A DNA stretch of 6,781 nt from assembly GCA_027346765.1 (NCBI GenBank), contig DAIERN010000078.1, positions 1 through 6,781 of the forward strand, in the 5' to 3' direction. Each line of letters starts with the position of its first letter. The stretch's first letter is position 1. Positions 1 to 6,781 of the stretch are shown in pieces. Below the pieces are notes generated by a model. The model worked only from the letters and a program-made list of their open reading frames with translations, did no database searches and was not told where the DNA came from. A program made the translations under genes and the position numbers. The DNA is from Chloroflexota bacterium (lineage in GTDB: Bacteria; Chloroflexota; Limnocylindria; Limnocylindrales; CSP1-4).

Positions 1-2427
1 TACGTTGAGAACGGCGTCAACGAGCCGCAGGAGCCGTTGCCGCTGGGCCAGGGAATGACGTCGCGCATCATCCAGACGCGCCAGCCGGTGCTGCTCAACA
101 AGGCGTCGGACCACGAGGACATGGCCAGCCACGGCATCGGCACGATCGCCAAGTCATACCTTGGGGTGCCCATCCTCGCGGGCGACAACGCGATCGGCGC
201 GGTCAGCGTCCAGAGCGTGACCCAGGAAGGCCGCTTCGGCGAAAACGACGTGCGGCTGCTGACGACGCTCGCGGCCAATATCGGCAGCGCTATCCAGAAC
301 GCCCTTCTCTACGGCGAGTCGCAGCGCCGCGCGACGGAGATGTCGACCCTCGCCAGCGTCGCCCGCGAGATCTCGGCGACGCTCGATCTCGACTCGCTGC
401 TGCCGCGCATCGCCACCCAGGCGCATGACCTCCTCGACGGCACGTCAGCGGCGGTGTTCCTGCGCGATCGCGACGGTCAGAAGTTCCGCGCCACGGCTGC
501 GGTCGGCACCATCGCCGACCAGATCAGGCAGATGACCGTCACCCTGGGCCAGGGAATCATCGGCTCGCTCGCGGCCGAGGCGCGCGCCGAGGTCATCAAC
601 GACGTCACCAAGGACAGCCGTGCGATCCAGATCGTGGGCACGCCACAGAACGAGATCGAGCGCCTGCTGGTGGCGCCGCTGATCGGCCGCGAGGGCGTCA
701 ACGGCATGATGGCCGTGTGGCGCACCGGCGCCTATCGGCCGTTCACGTCGGTCGACCTGGACTTCCTCGTTGGCCTGTCGCAGAACACTGCGATCGCCAT
801 AGACAACGCGCGCGTCTTCGCCGAGCTGCGCGAGGCGCGCGAGGCAGCGGACGCGGCCAACCAGGCCAAGAGCGCGTTCCTGGCGACGATGAGCCACGAG
901 ATCCGCACGCCAATGAACGCGATCATCGGCATGAGCGGCCTCTTGGGCGACACCGAGCTCAACGCGGAGCAGCGCGACTACGCCGACACGATCAGAGCGT
1001 CGGGCGATGCGCTGCTCACGATCATCAACGACATCCTCGATTTCTCCAAGATCGAGGCCGGCAAGGTCGACCTCGACGCCGAGCCCTTCAGCCCGGCTGA
1101 GTGCATCGAGGGCGCGCTGGACGTCATTGCTCCTGCCGCTGCCGCCAAGGGCGTCGAGCTCGCCTACGAGGTCCAGGGTGACCTCCCGCCCGCGGTGGTC
1201 GGTGACATGGGCCGCCTCCGGCAGATCCTGCTCAACCTGCTGTCCAACGCGATCAAATTCACCGAAAAGGGCGAGGTCCTCGTCACGGTCGGCAGCCAGC
1301 AGGGCGAGCGCAGCGAGGTCGAGCTGCAGGTCTCCGTCAAGGACAGCGGCATTGGCATCTCAAAGGACCAGATGGGCCGTCTCTTCCAATCGTTCAGTCA
1401 GGCCGATTCGTCCATCGCCCGGCGCTACGGCGGCACGGGCCTGGGCCTCGCCATCAGCCGTCGGCTGGCGGAGGCGATGAACGGCGCGCTCACGGCCGAG
1501 AGCGCGGGCGTCCCGGGCGAAGGCTCGACCTTCCGACTGACCGTCAAGCTGCCCAACGCGCCGGCCACTGCCCTGCCGGCGGTGCCGCTGCTCAGGTCGG
1601 TCGAGCTCGCCGGCAAGCGGGCGCTGATCGTGGACGACAACGCCACCAACCGGCGCATCCTGCGGGCTCAGCTCGCGCGCTGGGACGTGGGCGTGCGCGA
1701 CACCCAGTCGCCGGAAGAGGCGCTGCGCTGGATCCGCGAGGGCGAGACCTTCGACGTGTGCCTGCTCGACCTGTTCATGCCGGGCATGGATGGCATGGCG
1801 CTCGCGGAGCGAATCCGTCAGGCACTGCCGGTAATCACGCCCAAGCTCGTGCTCGTCTCATCTGCGGCGATGCGCGAGCACGGGGCCAACATGGACGCGC
1901 TGTTGCCCAAGCCGGTCAAGCCGTCGGCGCTGCACGACGCGCTCGTCACCGTCTTCTCGAGCGGTGAGAACCGCGTCCAGCTGCAGCGTGCCCCGGAGGC
2001 CGCGGGCGATCGTGAGCTCGCGACGCGCCACCCGCTGCGCATCCTCCTCGCTGAGGACAACGCGGTTAACCAGAAGCTCGCCCTGCGCCTGCTGGCGAAC
2101 ATGGGCTACGTGGCCGATGTCGCCAACGACGGTGCCCAGGCCATTGCTGCGGTGGAGGCCACCGACTACAACGTCGTGCTCATGGACGTCCAGATGCCCG
2201 AGCTCGACGGACTGGCGGCCACGCGGCGCATCCGCAGCCAGTGGCCGGAGCGCAAGCTGCACATCGTGGCCATGACGGCCAACGCCATGGCGGGCGATCG
2301 CGAGGCATGCCTCGCGGCCGGGATGAACGACTACGTCAGCAAGCCCATCAAGCCCGCTGAGCTGGCGGCGGCATTGATGCGCGCCCCGTCAACCGCGGAC
2401 GCGCCAACACCTGAGGGAGCGGCATGA
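1..2427 (+). CDS. Hybrid sensor histidine kinase (GAF-GAF-HisKA-HATPase-REC-REC), 5' end cut by window
   Basis: The frame is open from base 1, so the true start lies upstream; residues below count from the first visible codon. Order: C-terminal part of a GAF domain (about 1-103), a second GAF (about 115-275), a short helical linker, HisKA (about 285-352) with [10 protein letters not shown] and phospho-acceptor His299 (bases 895-897), HATPase (about 395-515) with the N-box around Asn416, G1 box DSGIGI and G2 box GGTGLGL, then two receivers. REC1 has its acidic pair in VDDN, Asp590 in [11 protein letters not shown] and a KP motif. REC2 has AEDN, Asp729 in [11 protein letters not shown] and SKP. 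All catalytic residues are present, so both receivers look phosphorylatable. No membrane segment is visible, so the visible part should be cytosolic. GAF domains suggest sensing of a small ligand or redox state; the ligand cannot be read. The stop overlaps the HPt gene, its probable phosphorelay partner. Family is certain; the signal and the total length are unknown. Confidence 0.95.
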   Translation, partial: YVENGVNEPQEPLPLGQGMTSRIIQTRQPVLLNKASDHEDMASHGIGTIAKSYLGVPILAGDNAIGAVSVQSVTQEGRFGENDVRLLTTLAANIGSAIQNALLYGESQRRATEMSTLASVAREISATLDLDSLLPRIATQAHDLLDGTSAAVFLRDRDGQKFRATAAVGTIADQIRQMTVTLGQGIIGSLAAEARAEVINDVTKDSRAIQIVGTPQNEIERLLVAPLIGREGVNGMMAVWRTGAYRPFTSVDLDFLVGLSQNTAIAIDNARVFAELREAREAADAANQAKSAFLATMSHEIRTPMNAIIGMSGLLGDTELNAEQRDYADTIRASGDALLTIINDILDFSKIEAGKVDLDAEPFSPAECIEGALDVIAPAAAAKGVELAYEVQGDLPPAVVGDMGRLRQILLNLLSNAIKFTEKGEVLVTVGSQQGERSEVELQVSVKDSGIGISKDQMGRLFQSFSQADSSIARRYGGTGLGLAISRRLAEAMNGALTAESAGVPGEGSTFRLTVKLPNAPATALPAVPLLRSVELAGKRALIVDDNATNRRILRAQLARWDVGVRDTQSPEEALRWIREGETFDVCLLDLFMPGMDGMALAERIRQALPVITPKLVLVSSAAMREHGANMDALLPKPVKPSALHDALVTVFSSGENRVQLQRAPEAAGDRELATRHPLRILLAEDNAVNQKLALRLLANMGYVADVANDGAQAIAAVEATDYNVVLMDVQMPELDGLAATRRIRSQWPERKLHIVAMTANAMAGDREACLAAGMNDYVSKPIKPAELAAALMRAPSTADAPTPEGAA
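2413..2418 (+). promoter_or_regulatory. Ribosome binding site of the HPt gene
   Basis: The purine run GAGGGA lies inside the last codons of the histidine kinase gene, 5 bases before the ATG at 2424. It supports that start and the ATGA stop/start overlap. Confidence 0.6.
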
Positions 2428-2783
2428 CCGACGATCTCGCGGTACTCGACAACGGCGTCCTCGACGAGCTGCGCGCGTCCGTCGGCGGCGACGAGGACTT
2501 CGTGCGCGACCTTGTCCAGACCTATCTCGCCGAAGCGCCGCAGCACCTCGGCCAGATCACCGCTGCCGCCGGGCGCGCCGACGCGGAGGCGATCGTGCGC
2601 CCGGCGCACACGCTGAAGTCGAGCAGCGCCGCGTTGGGCGCCACGCGCATGTCGGCCATCAGCAGGCAGATCGAGTTCTGTGGGCGCGAGGGTCGCGTGG
2701 TCGACCTGGCGCCGCTCGCCGACGAGGCACAGCAGGTCTGGGCGGCCACGGTCGTCGCGCTCAAGGCAGCCGGCCTGTCGTGA
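2424..2783 (+). CDS. Stand-alone HPt histidine phosphotransfer protein
   Basis: This 119-residue protein has the size of a single HPt four-helix bundle and contains the HPt signature [13 protein letters not shown]. His62 (bases 2607-2609) is the phospho-accepting histidine, followed by Lys65 and small residues as in the family. It has no kinase or receiver domain, signal peptide or membrane segment. HPt proteins carry phosphate from the receiver of a hybrid kinase to the receiver of an output protein. Here both candidate partners flank it: the hybrid kinase ends 4 bases into its start (ATGA) and the REC-cyclase begins 4 bases before its end (GTGA). Coupled translation is therefore likely. The start is fixed by an ATG with a good Shine-Dalgarno sequence. 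HPt identity is very likely; the partner assignment is inferred from the gene order. Confidence 0.93.
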   Translation: MTDDLAVLDNGVLDELRASVGGDEDFVRDLVQTYLAEAPQHLGQITAAAGRADAEAIVRPAHTLKSSSAALGATRMSAISRQIEFCGREGRVVDLAPLADEAQQVWAATVVALKAAGLS

Positions 2784-3889
2784 GCGGCGTCGCGCTCGTC
2801 GTCGACGACAGCGCCGTCAACCGGATGCTCCTGTCGCGCCACCTGGCGTCGATCGGGATCTCATCGCGCGAGGTTGACGGGGGCGCCGCGGCCCTGGCCG
2901 CGCTGCGTGAGGGCGCCGGGGACGTCGCCGTGGTCCTGCTCGACGTGATGATGCCCGGCTTGGACGGTTACGAAACACTCGCGGCGATCAAGAGCGACGA
3001 GGCGCTGCGCCACGTGCCGGTGATCATGGTCTCAGGCGTCGACGAGCTCGACAGCGTGGCCCGTTGTATCGAGCTGGGCGCGGCCGACTACCTGCCCAAG
3101 CCGTTCAACCCGGTGATCCTCGCCGCACGCGTGCGCGCGTCGCTCGCCGACAAGCGGTTGCGCGACGTTGAGCTTGAGAACGCTGCAGCACAGGCAGCGC
3201 TGCTCGAGACCATTGAGCGTCAGAAAGAGGAGCTCAGCCGCTTCCTCTCGCCCCAGGTCGCGGCACTGGTCTCGAGCGCGGAGGGCCAGCAGCTGCTAGC
3301 CGGCCATCGGCGCGAGGCGACAGCGGTGTTCTGCGACCTGCGCGGCTTCACCGCTTTCTCAGATTCGGCCGAGCCGGAGGAGGTCCTGGGCCTGCTGCGC
3401 GACTACCACAAGCAGATGGGCGAGCTGATCGTCGAGCACGGCGGCACGCTCGAGCATTTCGCCGGCGACGGGATGATGGTGTTCTTCAACGACCCGGTGC
3501 TCCAGGTCGATCACGTCGCCCGCGCCGTGCGCATGGCCGTCGCCATGCGCGACCGCTTCGCCACCCTCGCTGCGAAGTGGGCCAAGCTGGGCTTCGAGCT
3601 GGGCTTTGGCGTGGGGATCGCCAGCGGCTACGCCACCCTGGGCCGGATCGGCTTCGAGGGCCGCTACGACTACGGCATGGTCGGCGCGGCCGTCATCGTG
3701 GCGTCGCGGCTGTCATCCAAGGCAGAGGCCGGCCAGATCCTGCTCAATCCACGCGCCTACGCAGCGGTCGAAGATCTGGTCGAGACAGAAGACGTGGGCG
3801 CACTGGAGCTGAAAGGCTTCGCCCGGCCCATCCCCACGGTGAACGTGGTATCGCTACGCGAGTCCGCGGCTGCCCTGTCACTGAGCTAG
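2780..3889 (+). CDS. Response regulator with class III adenylate/guanylate cyclase output domain (REC-CYC)
   Basis: The 369-residue protein starts with GTG inside a GTGA overlap with the HPt stop and has no clear Shine-Dalgarno of its own, so translational coupling is likely. Residues 1-120 form a receiver: Asp9/Asp10, phospho-acceptor Asp55 in LLDVMMPGLDG, Ser85 and Lys107 in LPKP. Residues 124-172 are a charged helical linker ending in SRFLSPQVAALV, typical before cyclase dimers. Residues 178-360 form a class III cyclase domain: FCDLRGFT with metal ligand Asp186, and GGTLEHFAGDG with metal ligand Asp230. The 44-residue spacing of these aspartates matches mycobacterial Rv1625c. Arg310 fits the transition-state arginine. 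The purine-specifying Lys is His226, the second specifying position is Gly299, and the transition-state Asn is Ile306. The likely role is phosphorylation-controlled synthesis of a cyclic nucleotide, probably cAMP. With three substitutions, activity and product are unproven. The stop overlaps the convergent gene. Confidence 0.93.
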   Translation: MSGVALVVDDSAVNRMLLSRHLASIGISSREVDGGAAALAALREGAGDVAVVLLDVMMPGLDGYETLAAIKSDEALRHVPVIMVSGVDELDSVARCIELGAADYLPKPFNPVILAARVRASLADKRLRDVELENAAAQAALLETIERQKEELSRFLSPQVAALVSSAEGQQLLAGHRREATAVFCDLRGFTAFSDSAEPEEVLGLLRDYHKQMGELIVEHGGTLEHFAGDGMMVFFNDPVLQVDHVARAVRMAVAMRDRFATLAAKWAKLGFELGFGVGIASGYATLGRIGFEGRYDYGMVGAAVIVASRLSSKAEAGQILLNPRAYAAVEDLVETEDVGALELKGFARPIPTVNVVSLRESAAALSLS

Positions 3890-6030
3890 AGCAGCTCCGC
3901 GATCATGCGCGCCGCCTTGACGGCGCCGTCGCGCTCGACGGGCCGGTAGCTGGTCTGGCGGCTGATCTCCTCGGCGATCGCCTGGCCGATCAGTTCGGGA
4001 GTCGCAGTGCCGTAGTCCATGCGCCTTCCGGCACCGTACCGGTCGAGCCGGTGGCGAACGTGAAAGTTCTGCTCGAAGTGGTGGCGCAACGGGAAGTAGA
4101 TAAACGGACGCCCGTTGGCCACGAGCTCCATCGACGTCGTCAGCCCGGCCTGGACGACGGCCAGGTCGCAGGCTGCGAAGTGGCGATACAGATTGGGCAC
4201 GAAGCTGACGATCTCAACCCCCGGTGCCGGCGGCAGTTGGCGCCGCTCGATGCGCGGGCCGGCGACGACGATCATGCGCAGCGCCGGCACGCGCGACTTG
4301 GCCGCTGGGTAGGCCTCGATCACTCGGCGCAGCAGGTCGACGCCGACGCCCGTGCCGCCCACAGCGACGAGGCAGACCAGCTCATCTTCGCGGTAGCCGA
4401 GCTGGGTACGCAGCGCCGCGCGGTCTGCCAGCTCGGCAGCGTCGAAGCCGGTGATGTAGCCGGAGAACGAGTAGTGCTCTTGTGTCCAACGACGGATCTG
4501 GGGTAAGCCCTCACCGAACGCGTCAGGGACGATGTCATCCGGGTTGCCGACGAAGATGGCTCGATCGCGGATGCGCGGGAAGCGCGCGATGTGCTCGATC
4601 ATCTCAGCGTTGTAGTCGGCGGTCAGGAAGCGCTCGCGCTCGCCGCCGTCGGGCATGGGCAGCCAGCCGACGAAGTCGGTCAGCCAGGCGTAGGCCGAGG
4701 TCTTGAGCTCCGGGTTTTCGTGCAGGTAGTAGTCGAGCTCCCACGCCTCGTCACCGATCCACAGGTCATATTGCTCATCGCGCACCAGGTCGTGGAAGAC
4801 CATGAAGTTGGCGACAAGTATCTCGTCCATTCGGCGCCAGGCGGCAAAGCAATTCAGGTCGTGCTCAGCCGACTCAGACTCCATATGGGATGACTCGGAG
4901 GCAAGAAGTGCGCTCTGTGGATGGACCCGCTCGCCGTTGGCCTCGAGCACCTTGGTCACCGGGTGCTGGGCGAGCCAGTCGATCTCCAGGTCAGGATGGA
5001 GGGTTCGCAGCTCGCGCGCGATGGCGACATCGCGCTGGGCATGGCCAAGGCCGATGGGCGATGAGATGAACAGCGCGCGCCGGCGGCGGCTCCGGCCCCG
5101 CGGCCAGCGGGCAGCGATGGGTGGCGGTCCGACGAAGTCGCGGACCAGCCGGTTGACCTTGACCGGATCACGTGCGTGCGGCGCGTGGCCAGAGCCGTCC
5201 AGCGCCACGAGCGTGCCCCCGGTTGCGGCCGTGATCACTTCGGAGCGATGCAGTGGCGAGATGCGGTCTTGCGTGCCGTGGATGGCGAGGACGGGGCAGA
5301 CGACGCGGGATGCGAGTTCGAGCGATCGCTCCGTGGTCAGCGATTCCGCGCGTGCATCAGTGACGAGCAGCTCGCCGCTCGTCTCGAGCGCCCAACCGAC
5401 GCAGTCCTCGATTTGCTTGGTCGAATGTGGTTCGCTGAAGACCTCCGAGAAGAAGAACTCCACGAAGTCGGGGTAGTCGCTGCGCCAGTAGCTCGCGTTG
5501 TACTTCGACCAGCCTTCGTGCTCGGAGACCTCGTCCCAGAAGCTGGCCAGGGATGGCGCTCGCGCCGCCGGCGGTGGGCTCAATGGCAGCGAGGTGCCGA
5601 TGAAAACCAACCCGGCCACGCGCTCCGGATGCTCCCCGCCCAGGATCAGTGCCGGGGCCGAGCCGGACGAGAAGCCGACGACCACGGCCCGCTCCACGCC
5701 TGCTGCGTCCAGAACGGCAAGAGCGTCCGCCGCGACCTGGCCCGGGCCATAGCCGGCCGGGTCCGTGGGCCGATCGGAGCGTCCATTGCCGCGCGGATCG
5801 AAGGTGAGCACCCGGAAATGGCGCGCCAGATAGTGGATCTGCACCTTCCAGGTCCGCGCGTGGATGATCATCCAGCTCGGCAGCAGGAGGATCGTCTTCC
5901 CGCCCGAGCCATACGACTCCCAGAAGATGCGCACGCCGTCACGTTCGACGAAAGCCTCAGCATCCGGATAACGGGCGCGCGACTGCTCAGCGGCGGTGCC
6001 GGTGACCGCGCGGGGTAAGACGAGCGTCAC
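3886..6030 (-). CDS. Fusion of alpha/beta hydrolase and GT-B glycosyltransferase (MurG/GT28-like)
   Basis: This 714-residue two-domain protein starts with GTG overlapping the TetR stop (GTGA), with GGAGG 10 bases upstream. Residues 25-300 are an alpha/beta hydrolase: nucleophile elbow GFSSGS with Ser121, Asp255 in HGTQD and His282 in GSGHAPH form a full triad. The usual HG oxyanion motif near residue 51 is replaced by PSW. A basic linker (about 308-318, RWPRGRSRRRR) leads to a GT-B glycosyltransferase (318-714). Its N-terminal nucleotide-fold start is SSPIGLGHAQRD, and its donor-binding half has CDLAVVQAGLTTSMELVANG near 621-640, resembling the GxxTxxE region of MurG and GT1 enzymes. Neither half has a signal peptide or obvious membrane helix. 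It presumably hydrolyses an ester or similar bond and transfers sugar to the same or a related compound; both substrates are unknown. I recall similar uncharacterised fusions in actinobacteria but cannot verify this here. Domain calls are firm; function is open. Confidence 0.88.
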   Translation of the reverse strand: MTLVLPRAVTGTAAEQSRARYPDAEAFVERDGVRIFWESYGSGGKTILLLPSWMIIHARTWKVQIHYLARHFRVLTFDPRGNGRSDRPTDPAGYGPGQVAADALAVLDAAGVERAVVVGFSSGSAPALILGGEHPERVAGLVFIGTSLPLSPPPAARAPSLASFWDEVSEHEGWSKYNASYWRSDYPDFVEFFFSEVFSEPHSTKQIEDCVGWALETSGELLVTDARAESLTTERSLELASRVVCPVLAIHGTQDRISPLHRSEVITAATGGTLVALDGSGHAPHARDPVKVNRLVRDFVGPPPIAARWPRGRSRRRRALFISSPIGLGHAQRDVAIARELRTLHPDLEIDWLAQHPVTKVLEANGERVHPQSALLASESSHMESESAEHDLNCFAAWRRMDEILVANFMVFHDLVRDEQYDLWIGDEAWELDYYLHENPELKTSAYAWLTDFVGWLPMPDGGERERFLTADYNAEMIEHIARFPRIRDRAIFVGNPDDIVPDAFGEGLPQIRRWTQEHYSFSGYITGFDAAELADRAALRTQLGYREDELVCLVAVGGTGVGVDLLRRVIEAYPAAKSRVPALRMIVVAGPRIERRQLPPAPGVEIVSFVPNLYRHFAACDLAVVQAGLTTSMELVANGRPFIYFPLRHHFEQNFHVRHRLDRYGAGRRMDYGTATPELIGQAIAEEISRQTSYRPVERDGAVKAARMIAELL

Positions 6031-6637
6031 TCGATCACGACCTCCGTGAGGCGCCCGGCCCGATCATCGCGCCCCTCCAGCCAGCGATCGATCCACTCGA
6101 GCAGCTCGGCCTGGCCAGTTTCGACGCCGGACAGACGCTCGAGGATGATCCCTTCGTTGAATGTGATCACCAGCGCGACCAGCGCTTCGAGGGGCATGTC
6201 AACGCGATACGCCCGGTGCGGTGCGGCGAATGCCTCCAGCAGCACGTTGCGCCACTGTCGATCGACCCAGGCCACACGGTCGCGCAGCTCGGCCCGATTC
6301 CAGGCGAGTGCTTGGAGCTCATACCAAATCTTCTGATAGGGCCGGTCGAAGTCGAGATAGCGCACGGCCTGGCGCCACTTGTCGAGGAATGGGCGGTCGG
6401 CGGAGTACATCTCGCGCTGCCGAGCGATCAACCGCTCGGTGAAGCGTTCGAGGACACGCACGAAGAGGTTGTCCATCGAGCCGAAGTAGTAGTGCACGAG
6501 ACCCGCATTGGCGTGCGCTTCCTCTGCCAGCGAACGGGTCGTGATGCCTGCGTAACCGACCGAGATGAGCAGGCGTTCGGCGGCATCGAGGAACGCCTCT
6601 TCCGTCGACTGACGCGGGGTCGGCCCCGGCGCGGCAC
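6027..6637 (-). CDS. TetR/AcrR-family transcriptional regulator, start region apparently frameshifted
   Basis: From 6611 down to the stop at 6027 one frame encodes a typical TetR protein: helix 1 (EEAFLDAAERLL), then GITTRSLAEEAHANAGLVHYYFGSMDNLF, the hallmark helix-turn-helix, then a helical ligand-binding and dimer domain to the end. The frame is open up to a TAG at 6674-6672 but contains no ATG, GTG or TTG before the GTG at 6497. That GTG sits inside the DNA-recognition region and would give a 156-residue protein without a full HTH. A GTG at 6637-6635 in the neighbouring frame starts VPRRGRPR, a common TetR opening. One missing base in the C/G runs at about 6616-6627 would join it to the HTH frame, for a usual length near 203 residues. 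The left coordinate is certain; 6637 is a proposal. It overlaps the hydrolase-glycosyltransferase start by 4 bases and probably represses that gene and itself in response to an unknown ligand. Confidence 0.8.
6041..6045 (-). promoter_or_regulatory. Ribosome binding site of the hydrolase-glycosyltransferase gene
   Basis: GGAGG on the minus strand lies within the last TetR codons, 10 bases before the GTG at 6030-6028. The spacing is slightly long, but the motif is a full consensus core. It supports the GTG start that overlaps the TetR stop. Confidence 0.55.
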
Positions 6638-6660
6638 TCCCGCGCTCGGCCGGGGCCGAC
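6619..6660. repeat. Perfect 12-bp inverted repeat over the TetR start region
   Basis: The arm GTCGGCCCCGGC (6619-6630) is matched exactly by its reverse complement at 6649-6660, with an 18-base centre that itself holds a smaller GCGG...CCGC pairing. The proposed GTG start (6637-6635) lies in the loop. It could be an autoregulatory operator or a hairpin in the mRNA leader. High GC content makes chance pairing easier, but 12 exact pairs are notable. Confidence 0.55.
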
Positions 6661-6781
6661 GAGCGGGCGGCCTACGACGTCCTCACGACCCCCGACCGAG
6701 CTCCAGACCCGGGCCTTCGCGCTGATCGGCGTCACGCCGGCGCGGATGTAGTCAGAACGGCGCAGTCCAGCGAGCTCGATT
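6638..6781 (-). other. Upstream minus-strand segment with coding character, cut by right edge
   Basis: No gene in this stretch is certain. One minus-strand frame, one base off from the TetR frame, is open from the right edge past the TetR start. By hand count of the codons from the edge down to about 6650, G/C is most frequent at third positions, then first, then second, as in real genes of this composition. The peptide (for example RRSDYIRAGVTPISAK) is not the Arg/Ala-rich type seen in shadow frames. It could be the end of another gene whose stop is hidden by the same frameshift, or an N-terminal extension of the TetR protein. I do not recognise a family. Confidence 0.3.

Noticed and set aside
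445..897. Minus-strand open frame of about 150 codons inside the kinase gene
   Set aside because: Antisense to the second GAF and the HisKA region, whose motifs are unambiguous; the composition is typical of a shadow frame.
3883..3897. Small hairpin GAGCT-AGAGC-AGCTC at the convergent junction as a terminator
   Set aside because: Only five base pairs, inside both coding ends, and no T-run on either side.
3577..4506. Plus-strand open frame of about 309 codons crossing the convergent junction
   Set aside because: It overlaps the cyclase in another frame and runs antisense to the glycosyltransferase, with low-complexity Arg/Gly content and no family motif.
5176..6018. Long plus-strand open frame of about 280 codons opposite the hydrolase domain
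   Set aside because: It is Arg/Ala/Asp-rich, has no recognisable motif, and lies wholly antisense to a well-supported domain with an intact catalytic triad; open antisense frames are expected at this GC content.
6216..6725. Plus-strand open frame of about 169 codons opposite the TetR gene
   Set aside because: The TetR frame carries clear family motifs on the other strand; this frame shows none.

Overview
The window is a GC-rich stretch (clearly well above 60% G+C, with strong G/C preference at third codon positions) that is almost entirely coding. It holds two convergent gene clusters. The base composition, frequent GTG starts, GAF-rich hybrid kinase, class III cyclase and alpha/beta hydrolase-glycosyltransferase fusion would suit an actinobacterium or a high-GC Chloroflexota lineage. 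That is an inference and no taxonomic marker is present.

Left, plus strand (1-3889): a three-gene set that reads as a complete phosphorelay. The first gene is cut by the left edge. It encodes a cytosolic-looking hybrid histidine kinase with the order GAF, GAF, HisKA, HATPase, REC, REC. It overlaps by 4 bases a stand-alone 119-residue HPt phosphotransfer protein, which overlaps by 4 bases a REC-class III nucleotide cyclase. The expected flow is ligand sensing by GAF, then kinase His, receiver Asp, HPt His and cyclase-receiver Asp, ending in control of cyclic nucleotide synthesis. The cyclase keeps both metal-binding aspartates and the transition-state arginine. Three other canonical catalytic or specificity positions are substituted (His, Gly and Ile), so its product and even its activity are open questions.

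Right, minus strand (6671-3886): a TetR-family regulator followed, with a 4-base GTGA overlap, by a 714-residue fusion of an alpha/beta hydrolase (Ser121, Asp255, His282) to a GT-B-type glycosyltransferase of the MurG/GT28/GT1 kind. The arrangement suggests a regulator controlling a small-molecule or lipid modifying enzyme. The TetR frame has no usable start codon before the middle of its DNA-binding domain, although the helix-turn-helix is encoded upstream in the same frame. A frameshift close to 6610-6640, inside or beside a perfect 12-bp inverted repeat, is the likeliest explanation. Upstream of it, up to the right edge, a different minus-strand frame has coding character and may be another gene or an N-terminal extension.

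All four gene junctions are exact 4-base overlaps, including the convergent one, where the two TAG stops share the palindrome CTAG. There is therefore no intergenic DNA and no visible terminator between the clusters. I found no RNA genes, CRISPR arrays, insertion sequences or attachment sites.
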